In this document: positions 9,176 to 16,892 of the stretch, one piece after another
Numbering within the stretch: the stretch's first letter is position 1
Layout of the letters: each line of letters starts with the position of its first letter
Source: Bdellovibrionales bacterium CG10_big_fil_rev_8_21_14_0_10_45_34
GTDB taxonomy: Bacteria; Bdellovibrionota; Bdellovibrionia; Bdellovibrionales; 1-14-0-10-45-34
DNA: 64,000 bases
Direction of reading: 5' to 3'
Assembly: GCA_002778785.1 (NCBI GenBank)
Contig: PEZS01000011.1
Coordinates: 186,001-250,000, forward strand
Position numbers and translations under genes: made by a program
Notes under the pieces: generated by a model
What the model saw: the letters and a program-made list of their open reading frames with translations, nothing else
What the model was told of the DNA's origin: nothing
Databases searched by the model: none

Positions 9176-10450
9176 TTGAAGCCACTCAAACTATTTTTTG
9201 ACAAAATGGAGTTCAGTCCCGCAACAGGTGTTAATTGCCGTGTAAGCAGATTCATTCTTTGCCTAAGCAAGCATAAATCCAGCCACGGTTTGATTTTGAC
9301 TTGTTTCTTAACTCTATTTCTCTGCCAAGTCTCAAATGTTTCTGCCAATGAGAATCGTCTCATTGCCTGCGAAGTCTTACTTGGAAACCCCCTCAAAAAT
9401 ACTTTTACTGGCGGCTTGCGACTTCTCGACAAGTCGGCGATATCGAACATGAAAGTTGACGAAAAGGAGCGCATTTTTCTTCACTCTCAGAAAAGAGTCT
9501 ACGCTGCAACCTTGGAAAGCCCACAATTAATAGAGAATTACTTGAATGAAGTCTTAGCTGTAGCTAAGACCACACGCCCACTTACTTTTGGTGAAAAGTA
9601 CCTACGAGACGTTGTAGAAAGTGTCTCCGCCTTAACGGGCCTCGCCCATCTTGCGTTTACACCCAAGCTTCTTTTGAAAATTTTGAAGTGGCGAGATTCA
9701 GTGAACCTCAAAGACCCCAGAGCTAGTGATTCTTCGCCGTCACAAAAAACACCTCTCGAACCCGATTTTAAAAACCCATTGGCAAAAGAAAAGATGATGA
9801 CGTTTATCTCAAATAGCAAAAACTTAGAATTGATAACTCCAGCAGCACTTCTCGCCTGGGGTCTCGCGGAGTTTTTTTTCGACCCCTCTCTAGGTGCCTC
9901 TAAGATGATAGCGGGCACACTGCTATGGGCCAGCTCACTTTATGAACGACATTACAAGCCCAATCGCTCAGCAGAGAGTCCACTAATGAGATCATTGACC
10001 GAGTCATTTGCTGGGCTCTCGTTATTTTTAGGTGCCGGCATTTCGCAAGGACTCGTAAATATTGGCCTTGTTGGTTTTTCGACAGGCGGAGCAGACAGTC
10101 AGTGGGATTCTGCTAGTCAGTTGGCCGTCATTAACCAATCACTTGCCGGATTAATTATGCTTCACTCCGGACCAAGTAGATTGATTTCTCACTTCTTTGA
10201 AACGAAGACTTCAGAGCAAGTTCTTTCGAGTGAGCTAGCTAAACTAACACAGCAAGACCAATACAATTTGCAAATGGAATTTGCTACAACGAAAGCAAAA
10301 AGCAACAGGCTACTCGTTTCACTGGGCTTAGAAAGGCTGTTTGACGAACCCTTCGGCTATGAGGAAGATCTCGACCCAGTAAACTTTCAGCTTCGTTTGT
10401 TTGGCAATCAAGACAATTTAGAAATTCTGTTCATGGTGAGAGACTACTAA
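9176..10450 (+). CDS. Membrane-associated protein of unknown function
   Basis: 424 residues from a TTG start at 9176. That start is favoured because AAGGA sits 5-6 nt upstream; the next in-frame ATG at 9206 has no such site. A hydrophobic signal or anchor (GLILTCFLTLFLCQVSNVSA) lies at about 38-58. Later hydrophobic segments (ALTGLAHLAF, SMIAGTLLWASSLY region, LSLFLGAGISQGLVNIGLVGF, AVINQSLAGLIML) suggest several membrane helices. No domain is recognised. A gene for a beta-strand-repeat membrane protein follows after 89 nt on the same strand, so the two may be co-transcribed. Confidence 0.65.
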   Translation: MKPLKLFFDKMEFSPATGVNCRVSRFILCLSKHKSSHGLILTCFLTLFLCQVSNVSANENRLIACEVLLGNPLKNTFTGGLRLLDKSAISNMKVDEKERIFLHSQKRVYAATLESPQLIENYLNEVLAVAKTTRPLTFGEKYLRDVVESVSALTGLAHLAFTPKLLLKILKWRDSVNLKDPRASDSSPSQKTPLEPDFKNPLAKEKMMTFISNSKNLELITPAALLAWGLAEFFFDPSLGASKMIAGTLLWASSLYERHYKPNRSAESPLMRSLTESFAGLSLFLGAGISQGLVNIGLVGFSTGGADSQWDSASQLAVINQSLAGLIMLHSGPSRLISHFFETKTSEQVLSSELAKLTQQDQYNLQMEFATTKAKSNRLLVSLGLERLFDEPFGYEEDLDPVNFQLRLFGNQDNLEILFMVRDY

Positions 10451-10539
10451 GGCTTTCCCTTGTTTCTTAGCCGAGCACAGTTGACAAGGCGCAGAGAATG
10501 CGAGAGTTGTTCTAGCGAACTAAAGGAGACTGAAAGCCT

Positions 10540-11286
10540 ATGACAACAGATCAAATCGAAAAAGCCCTTGAGCCTGCTAAAGCCTCAAAAAACCTCATCA
10601 TAAAATGGTTGGTGATGGGATTTCTGGGAACAGTAGCAATGGTTCTCGTCACGTTTCTCATTTTGATTTTCGGCTTCTCACCATTAATGTCAGTAGATGA
10701 AAGTAACGACAAAGTCTCTTTTTTGGGAGGCGCCATTGAGATCAATTCCTCTGACGGTAAGTTCAAAATCGGTGACTTTAGTTTTAATGACGATTCAAGC
10801 TCCTTTGACTACTCCGGGGACAGAATGTTCAAAGGCAATCAGCCCAAGCAAATCCTCATCCATTTTACAAATGGCAAAGCCGATTTCTACACTTCTAGCT
10901 CAACCGAGCTTAGGTGGCAGTGCAAAGTAAAGTCAGCAAGCCAGAGAGACTTCCTCATCGAAAGCGAAGATTCCTTTGAACTTAATTTTTCTAAGTCTTC
11001 AGGCATTAAGTGCTCCTTTCACTTGCCTGAGGGCATTCCTGTGAACGTTTCTGGCAACAACGGAAAGATTGAGATTGATGAGCCACTAAGCCCGTTTACG
11101 GTAAACCTTAACAATGGAAAGGTCGAAGTTGAACCCAGTCGTTCTGCCGAATATAAGTACGACCTGAACGTAGGTAATGGCTTGGTAAATGAGTTCAAGT
11201 CTTCATCAAATCCTACAGCTATACCCATTACAATCAGCGTTGGTAACGGCTACATAAAAAATGGCCGGGATCATGACGACGACTAA
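10540..11286 (+). CDS. Membrane-anchored DUF4097-like beta-repeat protein
   Basis: 248 residues: a cytoplasmic N-terminus, one strong transmembrane helix at about 22-48 (IIKWLVMGFLGTVAMVLVTF) and an extracytoplasmic region of short repeated strands of the form NNGKIEID, NNGKVEVE, GNGLVNEF, GNGYIKNG. This spacing is typical of DUF4097/toast-rack type beta-helical folds, often found in envelope-stress or anti-sigma associated proteins. GGAG lies about 11 nt before the ATG. There is no linked sigma factor. Function unknown. Confidence 0.65.
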   Translation: MTTDQIEKALEPAKASKNLIIKWLVMGFLGTVAMVLVTFLILIFGFSPLMSVDESNDKVSFLGGAIEINSSDGKFKIGDFSFNDDSSSFDYSGDRMFKGNQPKQILIHFTNGKADFYTSSSTELRWQCKVKSASQRDFLIESEDSFELNFSKSSGIKCSFHLPEGIPVNVSGNNGKIEIDEPLSPFTVNLNNGKVEVEPSRSAEYKYDLNVGNGLVNEFKSSSNPTAIPITISVGNGYIKNGRDHDDD

Positions 11287-11355
11287 ATACGAGCCCTTTC
11301 GAGTTCATCTAAAATCTCATGGAGGCAGTATTTGCGAATATCACCAATCACTAAA

Positions 11356-11463
11356 AACGAGAAAACACTTTCAACAACCTTAACTTCCATCGAGCATAGG
11401 GCGGATGCTAACGAGAAAACACTTTCAACAACCTTAACTTCCATCGAGCATAGGGCGGATGCT
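11356..11463. repeat. Exact tandem 54-bp duplication at the end of the aldehyde dehydrogenase gene
   Basis: Positions 11356-11409 and 11410-11463 are identical 54-mers in direct tandem. The copy nearer the gene body codes for the last residues of the aldehyde dehydrogenase. The unit is 18 codons long, so the frame is preserved, but the junction changes an AAG codon into the stop TAG. Reading past that stop, the outer copy still encodes the same tail and ends at a natural TAG with one extra Phe. Confidence 0.95.
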
Positions 11464-12835
11464 TCAGAGTAGGTTCAAACCAAAATCTTCTCTTAAGTAC
11501 GCTCTTTTGATGAGTAAACGCTCGAAACCCGAACTCTCCGTGATAGCTGCCCATTCCGCTTGAACCCACGCCTCCGAAAGGCAAGTTAGCGCAGCTAACA
11601 TGCATGAGAACATCATTAACGCAGCCACCGCCAAAAGGAATTCTGCGCAGAATCTTTTGGGCGAGATTTTTGTTAGAAGTGAACACGTAGAGAGCGAGAG
11701 GCTTTGAAAGCTTTAACACTTCACTCATAGCTGCTTCTTCATCATCGAACGCAATAACGGGCAGAATTGGTCCAAAAATCTCTTCGCTCATAAGTTCGTC
11801 ATGAAAAGTGCAATCCCGAACAAGTGTTGGCGACATGTATCTCTTTTCAGCGTCTACGTTACCACCAGCAACAATACTCGTACCTGCTCCTATTCTTCCT
11901 TCAAGGATCGCCCCCTTTAACTTCTTTGAATGAGCAATGCCGTCGATCAGATTTTTCAGCCTTAAAAGATACGCCCCTGAAAGTATTTTTGTGTAACTAG
12001 CGCTCTCCTCGGGGTTTGTGCCAACTGCCCTCGGAATTTGTTGTTTTAAAAGCTCTACGAATTCTTCGTAAATCTTTTTTTCTACTAGTAGATAATCAGG
12101 GGCGATGCAGGTCTGACCCGCATTTAAAAACTTCCCCCAAACTATTCTTTGAGCTGACATTTTGAGGTCTGCATCGGCAAATACAAAACAAGGGCTCTTT
12201 CCGCCAAGTTCAAGTGTTACTGGCGTCAGGTTCTTCGCTGCAGCCAGTGCGACAATTTTGCCCACTCTTTCGCTTCCTGTAAAAAAAATCTTGTCAAATC
12301 TCAGATCTAAAAGCTGCTGGGTGGTGTGGGCGCCGCCCTCGATGACGCACAAAAATCTTTTTTCAAAATTTTCGTTGATCAGGCGGGCAATGCACCGGCT
12401 GGAGTGAGGGGTGATTTCACTTGGCTTTAAGATCGTCACATTACCCGCCGCTATTGAAGAAACAACTGGGCTAAGACTGAGCTGAAACGGATAGTTGGCC
12501 GCTCCTATCACAAGGGCCGCACCCAAAGGTTCAGGACATATGTAGGTTCGCGACGGAAAATTAAATAGCCCTGCTGAAACCCGCTTTACGCGAGCCCACC
12601 GCTTCACATTTTTGATAGCAAGATTCAGTTCGTTGTATACAAGTAGCAGCTCTGTCGAAAACGTTTCAAATTCTGATTTGCCAAAATCGTGTTCAATGGC
12701 TTTAAAAATTTCATTTTCATTTAAACGCAGAATATCGCGTAAACGCTTGAGCTGCGCGATGCGAAAAGCTATGTCTTTTGTTTTTTGAGATTCAAAGAAC
12801 TGTTTCTGCCTCATGTGGATTTCTGTTAGTTCCAT
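11408..12835 (-). CDS. Aldehyde dehydrogenase (class 3-like)
   Basis: 475 residues, the size of class 3 and coniferyl-aldehyde-type dehydrogenases, which oxidise aldehydes to acids with NAD(P). The catalytic elements are present: TLELGGKSPCFVF with the general-base Glu, GQTCIAPDYLL with the nucleophile Cys, and EEIFGPILPV near the C-terminus. The C-terminal hydrophobic/basic tail (WKLRLLKVFSR) could associate with membranes, as in some class 3 enzymes. The stop codon comes from the junction of a 54-bp tandem duplication, so the protein lost only a terminal Phe. It is a lone gene in its direction. Confidence 0.92.
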   Translation of the reverse strand: MELTEIHMRQKQFFESQKTKDIAFRIAQLKRLRDILRLNENEIFKAIEHDFGKSEFETFSTELLLVYNELNLAIKNVKRWARVKRVSAGLFNFPSRTYICPEPLGAALVIGAANYPFQLSLSPVVSSIAAGNVTILKPSEITPHSSRCIARLINENFEKRFLCVIEGGAHTTQQLLDLRFDKIFFTGSERVGKIVALAAAKNLTPVTLELGGKSPCFVFADADLKMSAQRIVWGKFLNAGQTCIAPDYLLVEKKIYEEFVELLKQQIPRAVGTNPEESASYTKILSGAYLLRLKNLIDGIAHSKKLKGAILEGRIGAGTSIVAGGNVDAEKRYMSPTLVRDCTFHDELMSEEIFGPILPVIAFDDEEAAMSEVLKLSKPLALYVFTSNKNLAQKILRRIPFGGGCVNDVLMHVSCANLPFGGVGSSGMGSYHGEFGFRAFTHQKSVLKRRFWFEPTLKHPPYARWKLRLLKVFSR

Positions 12836-13232
12836 GAACGACCAGTCTAAGTACCGACCTGGCGCAAATCAAGCCTCCGGATACAGTAATTTTGAGGCGC
12901 CATCGTGTAAGTTATGACAGGGCCATTTGCGTCAAAAAGGCGACCACACAAGTAGAGCCGGCCTCAACTCTTGGACGTGAGCATTTTTTAACCCACAAGC
13001 CCTCCGATAAAGGTAAAGGTTGTAAAAATATGGAAAATTGCATAAGCCTCAGAATCTATGTTTTAGGATCAAACTAGTAGATAGGTGCCGCGCGTGAGAG
13101 ACCAGTTTTCGCACTTTTCTTTAAAAAGCAAAACTTCGCGCTTTTCTTTAAGAAGGGAAACGTTGCACTTTTCCTTAAAACAACTAGAAATATCTACTTA
13201 GGTCTTCTGGGGCTTAAAAAGGGTTTACACAT
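12836..13232. other. Gene-free intergenic region with a 27-bp repeat array
   Basis: Nearly 400 bases between the divergent aldehyde dehydrogenase and DUF2799 lipoprotein genes. The left part has no recognisable element. The right part contains the imperfect 27-bp repeats listed separately. The promoters of both flanking genes must lie here. Confidence 0.5.
13108..13184. repeat. Three imperfect 27-bp tandem repeats
   Basis: Units start at 13108, 13135 and 13162. Each has the core TTCGCACTTTTCTTTAA or a close variant, followed by a purine-rich AAGGGAAAC-like stretch. The third unit is shorter and more diverged. There are no unique spacers, so it is not a CRISPR array. The position, about 50-125 bp upstream of a lipoprotein start, fits iterated regulator sites or slippage. 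Confidence 0.7.
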
Positions 13233-13895
13233 ATGACTCATTTACGAACAAAGCAAATTATCGCATTTTTGTTTTTGGCCTCCGCAGTGTTGTTTTTGTT
13301 CTCATCTTGCACGACGCTTTCGCAAAAAGACTGTGAAAGTATGGATTGGTACAGCAAAGGCAAAAGTGATGGGGTGGCTGGCGATAGCGCCAACAAGTTT
13401 GCAAAATACTCCTCGCGATGCGACGAACATGGCATTCAACCAGACAAACCGAAATACCAAGAGGGTTACGCTGCCGGGCTAGCAATTTTTTGCACTTTTG
13501 ATAGCGGAGAAAATTTCGGTTTATCGGGATCCTCGTACCAAGGCGTGTGCTCCGGCGATTCGGAAAAGGATTTTTTGAAAGGCTTTCACATAGGGCAAAA
13601 AGAGTTCAGATTGCAAACAAAAGAGGCTGAACTTGCTAATAGAGAAAAGGAACTCCGAAAGCAAAGTGCGGACCTTGATCGGAAGCAAGAATTTCTTAAA
13701 AAAATGCCCGAGAACAAATGCACTTTTGATTCCGACTGCGTCAGAGATGATGATTGTTCGTTTGGCAAATGTAGACTCACAGCTTCAAAGTGTTCGTTTG
13801 ATTCCGACTGCAAGGTACGCGGCGAATGCAATGGCGAAAAATACTGCATAGGCTCTGACTGCCAAGAAATTCGCCAATGCCGCTACGACGACTGA
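13233..13895 (+). CDS. DUF2799-like lipoprotein with Cys-rich C-terminus
   Basis: 220 residues beginning with a lipoprotein signal peptide; the lipobox is LFSSC with the lipidated Cys near residue 26. The region after it (CESMDWYSKGKSDGVAG, then YQEGYAAGLAIFC) has the W-x2-G-x2-D-G and Y-x2-G-x3-G-L pattern of DUF2799 lipoproteins. A charged coiled-coil segment (about 125-160) follows. The C-terminal ~60 residues contain repeated CTFDSDC, CSFGKC, CSFDSDC and CNGEKYC motifs that probably form disulfides. Function unknown. It converges on the copper ATPase gene, but membership of the copper system is not shown. Confidence 0.75.
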   Translation: MTHLRTKQIIAFLFLASAVLFLFSSCTTLSQKDCESMDWYSKGKSDGVAGDSANKFAKYSSRCDEHGIQPDKPKYQEGYAAGLAIFCTFDSGENFGLSGSSYQGVCSGDSEKDFLKGFHIGQKEFRLQTKEAELANREKELRKQSADLDRKQEFLKKMPENKCTFDSDCVRDDDCSFGKCRLTASKCSFDSDCKVRGECNGEKYCIGSDCQEIRQCRYDD

Positions 13896-13988
13896 GGCGT
13901 ATATTCAAAATTCGCTTCATCTCAAATACATCCTCTTCCGTCCTCGACGTTGCTCACGCCGAAGGAACGCTAAAGGTTAAAAAGGTTT

Positions 13989-16217
13989 TCAGAGTTTGAT
14001 CGCCCTAAGTCTCAATGCGTTTGCCACGACAGAAACTGAACTAAAGCTCATGGCAACGCTTGCAATCATCGGACTCAACAAGACTCCGTAGAATGGGTAG
14101 AGAAGGCCCGCTGCAATCGGAACTCCGGCAATATTATAGATAAACGCGAAAAAGAGGTTCTGCCTTATGTTTTTCATTGTGTGATGACTTAACCGATGGG
14201 CTTTAACAATTCCCAGTAAATCGCCCTTAACAAGAGTCACACCCGCACTTTCAATCGCAACGTCTGTTCCTGTACCCATTGCAATTCCTACATCGGCGTG
14301 AGCAAGAGCGGGAGCATCATTGATACCATCACCTGCCATTACAACGCGCTCGCCCTCTTTTTGAAATTGCTGGATTATCTGCCCCTTTCGCTCCGGTAGT
14401 ACTTCTGCTTCAAAGCTTTCAATATCTACCTCTCGAGCTACAGCCGCTGCGGTTAAGCGATTGTCGCCAGTCAGCATCACCACTTTGATTCCCTTAGATT
14501 TAAAGTATTTAATCGCTTCCTTTGTTGTTTCCTTAATAGGGTCCTTCACAGCTAAAACACCTGCTGGAATCTTATCAATCGCAACAAGCATGACACCCTG
14601 ACCCTCTTGCCGAAGGTCGTCCGCAATCGGCATCAGATCTGATGGGTCAACTTTGTGATTCCTAAGGAGTCGCTCATTGCCAACTATTACCTCTCTGCCC
14701 GCAACGGTGGCCCGAATACCGTGGCCAACAATAGATTCAAAATTTGTTGCTGTAGCTAAAGATAGGCCTTTCTTTTTAGCCCCATTTAACACAGCTTCAG
14801 CAAGCGGATGTTCGCTGGCCATCTCTACTGAAGCCGCCGAAGAAAGAACCTCGCTTTCAGTGAATCCGCCAATAACTTTGACTGCCATGAGCTTTGGCGC
14901 GCCGACAGTGAGCGTTCCGGTTTTGTCGACAACTAAGGTGGTTATCTTTTCGAGCCGTTCTAATGCCTCTGCGTTCTTAATTAGTATACCTTGCGTAGCA
15001 CCCTTGCCAACACCGACCATTATCGACATAGGCGTAGCAAGACCAAGTGCGCAGGGGCACGCTATAATTAGCACGGCCACAGAGTTTACAATAGCATACG
15101 TCAGTGCGGGCTCTGGCCCAAACACAAACCAGGTAATCGCTGTCAAAATGGCCGCAATAACTACCATTGGTACGAAATATCCAGATACAGTGTCCGCCAT
15201 TTTTTGAATCGGCGCGCGACTCCTTTGTGCTTGCGAAACCATTTTTACAATTTGAGACAAGAGAGTGTCTTTTCCTACTCGCGTAGCCGCCATAACAAAA
15301 CTACCAGATTTATTTAACGTGCCACCAATTACTTTGCTGCCTTTGAATTTTTCTAATGCAATAGGCTCTCCCGAAACCATGCTTTCATCGACCAAGCTTT
15401 TGCCCTCGAGAACATGACCATCAACAGGAACTTTCTCTCCGGGGCGAACGCGCAGCTTGTCGCCTGTTTGCACCTGTTCAATAAGTACATCGATTTCTTG
15501 GCCATCGCTGCTCAACCTTCTAGCGGTTTTTGGAGCAAGGCCAATAAGAGATCGGATGGCATTTCCAGTTTGGCTACGAGCGCGAAGCTCCAATACCTGT
15601 CCTAATAAAACAAGTGTTGTGATTACAGCAGCTGATTCAAAGTAAAGGGGTATAACATTTCCGTGACCTCGAAAAGCATCCGGAAATAGGTGCGGGAAAA
15701 AGGTCACAACAGTACTGTAAAGATACGCCACGCCTGTTCCCAGTGCTATTAAGGTGAACATATTAAGCTTGCGAGTTACTATCGAAATCCAACCGCGCTC
15801 AAAAAAGGGCCATCCAGCCCAAATGACCACTGGTGTAGCAAGAATCATCTGAATTCCCGAATACAGCCACCAGCTCATATTCCTCTGCACAGGTTGCCCG
15901 GGAATTAAATCAGACATAGCTAGAACCAGTAGAGGAACCGACAACAATATGCTTATTTTAAGACGCTTCGAGAAATCTATAAGTTCTGGATTCTCAATAT
16001 TCTCGACCGAGAGTTCTACTGGCTCAAGTGCCATGCCGCAGATGGGGCAGCTCCCCGGCCCCTTTTGCGTAACTTCAGGATGCATTGGGCAAGTGTATTG
16101 ACTTTCACTGTCTCCACTCAAATCAGGTTTACGCGTGTCGCTCTTGTGCTTTTCGTGGCAGGAGCTGTGGTCGTGGTCTTTAAAATTGTCGTTTTTATCG
16201 TTATTATTTGGAATCAT
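13989..16217 (-). CDS. copA: P1B-type copper-transporting ATPase
   Basis: 742 residues. It exports Cu(I) from the cytoplasm across the inner membrane. In order: a His-rich N-terminus, a heavy-metal-binding domain of the YTCPMHPEV...CPICGM type (about 41-66) instead of the classical GMTCxxC domain, the membrane helices, the transport motif CPC at 387-389, the phosphorylated Asp in DKTGTLT at 431, the HP motif (SEHPLAEA) and the hinge [10 protein letters not shown]. The CPC motif identifies a Cu/Ag class pump. AGGAG lies upstream of the ATG at 16217. Its promoter carries a CueR-type operator (16256-16278), and the divergent cueR-like gene supports copper-induced expression. Confidence 0.95.
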   Translation of the reverse strand: MIPNNNDKNDNFKDHDHSSCHEKHKSDTRKPDLSGDSESQYTCPMHPEVTQKGPGSCPICGMALEPVELSVENIENPELIDFSKRLKISILLSVPLLVLAMSDLIPGQPVQRNMSWWLYSGIQMILATPVVIWAGWPFFERGWISIVTRKLNMFTLIALGTGVAYLYSTVVTFFPHLFPDAFRGHGNVIPLYFESAAVITTLVLLGQVLELRARSQTGNAIRSLIGLAPKTARRLSSDGQEIDVLIEQVQTGDKLRVRPGEKVPVDGHVLEGKSLVDESMVSGEPIALEKFKGSKVIGGTLNKSGSFVMAATRVGKDTLLSQIVKMVSQAQRSRAPIQKMADTVSGYFVPMVVIAAILTAITWFVFGPEPALTYAIVNSVAVLIIACPCALGLATPMSIMVGVGKGATQGILIKNAEALERLEKITTLVVDKTGTLTVGAPKLMAVKVIGGFTESEVLSSAASVEMASEHPLAEAVLNGAKKKGLSLATATNFESIVGHGIRATVAGREVIVGNERLLRNHKVDPSDLMPIADDLRQEGQGVMLVAIDKIPAGVLAVKDPIKETTKEAIKYFKSKGIKVVMLTGDNRLTAAAVAREVDIESFEAEVLPERKGQIIQQFQKEGERVVMAGDGINDAPALAHADVGIAMGTGTDVAIESAGVTLVKGDLLGIVKAHRLSHHTMKNIRQNLFFAFIYNIAGVPIAAGLLYPFYGVLLSPMIASVAMSFSSVSVVANALRLRAIKL

Positions 16218-16249
16218 GTACGTTTCTCCTCAAATCCGCTTACTTGCCC

Positions 16250-16280
16250 ATCATCGACCTTCCAGCAGTTGGAAGGTCAA
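16250..16280 (-). promoter_or_regulatory. copA promoter with CueR-type operator
   Basis: Positions 16256-16278 form a 23-bp dyad, GACCTTCCA and TGGAAGGTC around 5 central bases, a close match to the CueR box. On the minus strand TTGACC (16280-16275) acts as -35 and GATGAT (16255-16250) as -10, with a 19-bp spacer. Such an over-long spacer is the hallmark of promoters that MerR-family activators switch on by DNA distortion. The predicted transcript starts about 25 nt before the copA ATG. Confidence 0.85.
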
Positions 16281-16297
16281 GGGTTTCTAACAAATTG

Positions 16298-16334
16298 ATT
16301 CAACTTGATCCAATTCAGCTTGATCCAATTCACC
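16298..16334. repeat. 15-bp tandem repeat between the copper promoters
   Basis: ATTCAACTTGATCCA (16298-16312) and ATTCAGCTTGATCCA (16313-16327) lie in tandem, followed by a partial third copy ATTCACC. They sit between the two CueR-type promoters. They may be extra binding sites or simple slippage. Confidence 0.7.
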
Positions 16335-16360
16335 TAGTCTAATTGCGTAAGTATAAAACA

Positions 16361-16391
16361 TTGACCTTCCAATGGTTGGAGGGTTTAGACT
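16361..16391 (+). promoter_or_regulatory. cueR promoter with second CueR-type operator
   Basis: TTGACC at 16361 and TAGACT at 16386 are spaced by 19 bp, and the spacer holds the imperfect dyad GACCTTCCA/TGGAGGGTT (16363-16385). This is the same architecture as the copA promoter, facing the other way, and suggests autoregulation. Transcription would start near 16398, practically at the ATG at 16399, implying a leaderless mRNA. Confidence 0.7.
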
Positions 16392-16398
16392 GTGCCGT

Positions 16399-16791
16399 AT
16401 GACAATAGGACAAGCTGCTAAAACTTCAGGCGTGAATGCCAAACTCATTCGTCACTATGAATCAATTGGTATTGTTCCAAGAGCCGCAAGGACTGCGTCT
16501 GGCTACAGGATATACTCTGAAAGTGATGTTCATATTTTGACTTTTGTTAAACGCGCCAGAGGCCTAGGGTTTTCAATGAAGGAAATCAAAAAACTTGTTA
16601 GTCTTTGGCGCAATAGAACTCGTGCAAGCTCGGACGTAAAAGCAATGACACTTGCGCACATACACACACTTGAAGAAAAGATAAGAGATTTACAGCAAAT
16701 GCGGTCTACCCTAGTTGAGCTGACAAAAAACTGTCACGGAGATATCAGACCAAGCTGTCCAATCTTAGAAGATCTTTCTAGAAGGGATTAG
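16399..16791 (+). CDS. cueR: CueR-like copper-responsive MerR-family regulator
   Basis: About 130 residues. The N-terminal winged helix (MTIGQAAKTSGVNAKLIRHYE, then GYRIYSESDVHIL) is typical of MerR activators. A dimerisation helix and a C-terminal metal loop CHGDIRPSC follow; this C-x7-C spacing is that of Cu(I)-sensing CueR. The ATG at 16399 is chosen because it begins the conserved MTIGQAA and because an in-frame ATG at 16372 lies inside the operator and promoter. There is no ribosome-binding site ahead of it, consistent with a leaderless transcript. It should activate copA and itself; the multicopper oxidase gene downstream may be co-transcribed. Confidence 0.9.
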   Translation: MTIGQAAKTSGVNAKLIRHYESIGIVPRAARTASGYRIYSESDVHILTFVKRARGLGFSMKEIKKLVSLWRNRTRASSDVKAMTLAHIHTLEEKIRDLQQMRSTLVELTKNCHGDIRPSCPILEDLSRRD

Positions 16792-16892
16792 TGCGCAGTT
16801 TGTACCTATCAAAAGCAAACTGAGTCTTCTTCTTTGGGACAACATAAACTGCTGAGTCGTTGAAACTGCACCCAGCGCAAGGAGGATACTAA

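Noticed and set aside
13108-13184. Possible CRISPR array
   Set aside because: The repeats are contiguous and imperfect with no unique spacers, and no cas gene is in the window.
14677-15207. 176-codon plus-strand open frame
   Set aside because: It lies wholly antisense to the conserved core of the copper ATPase and has no recognisable motif.
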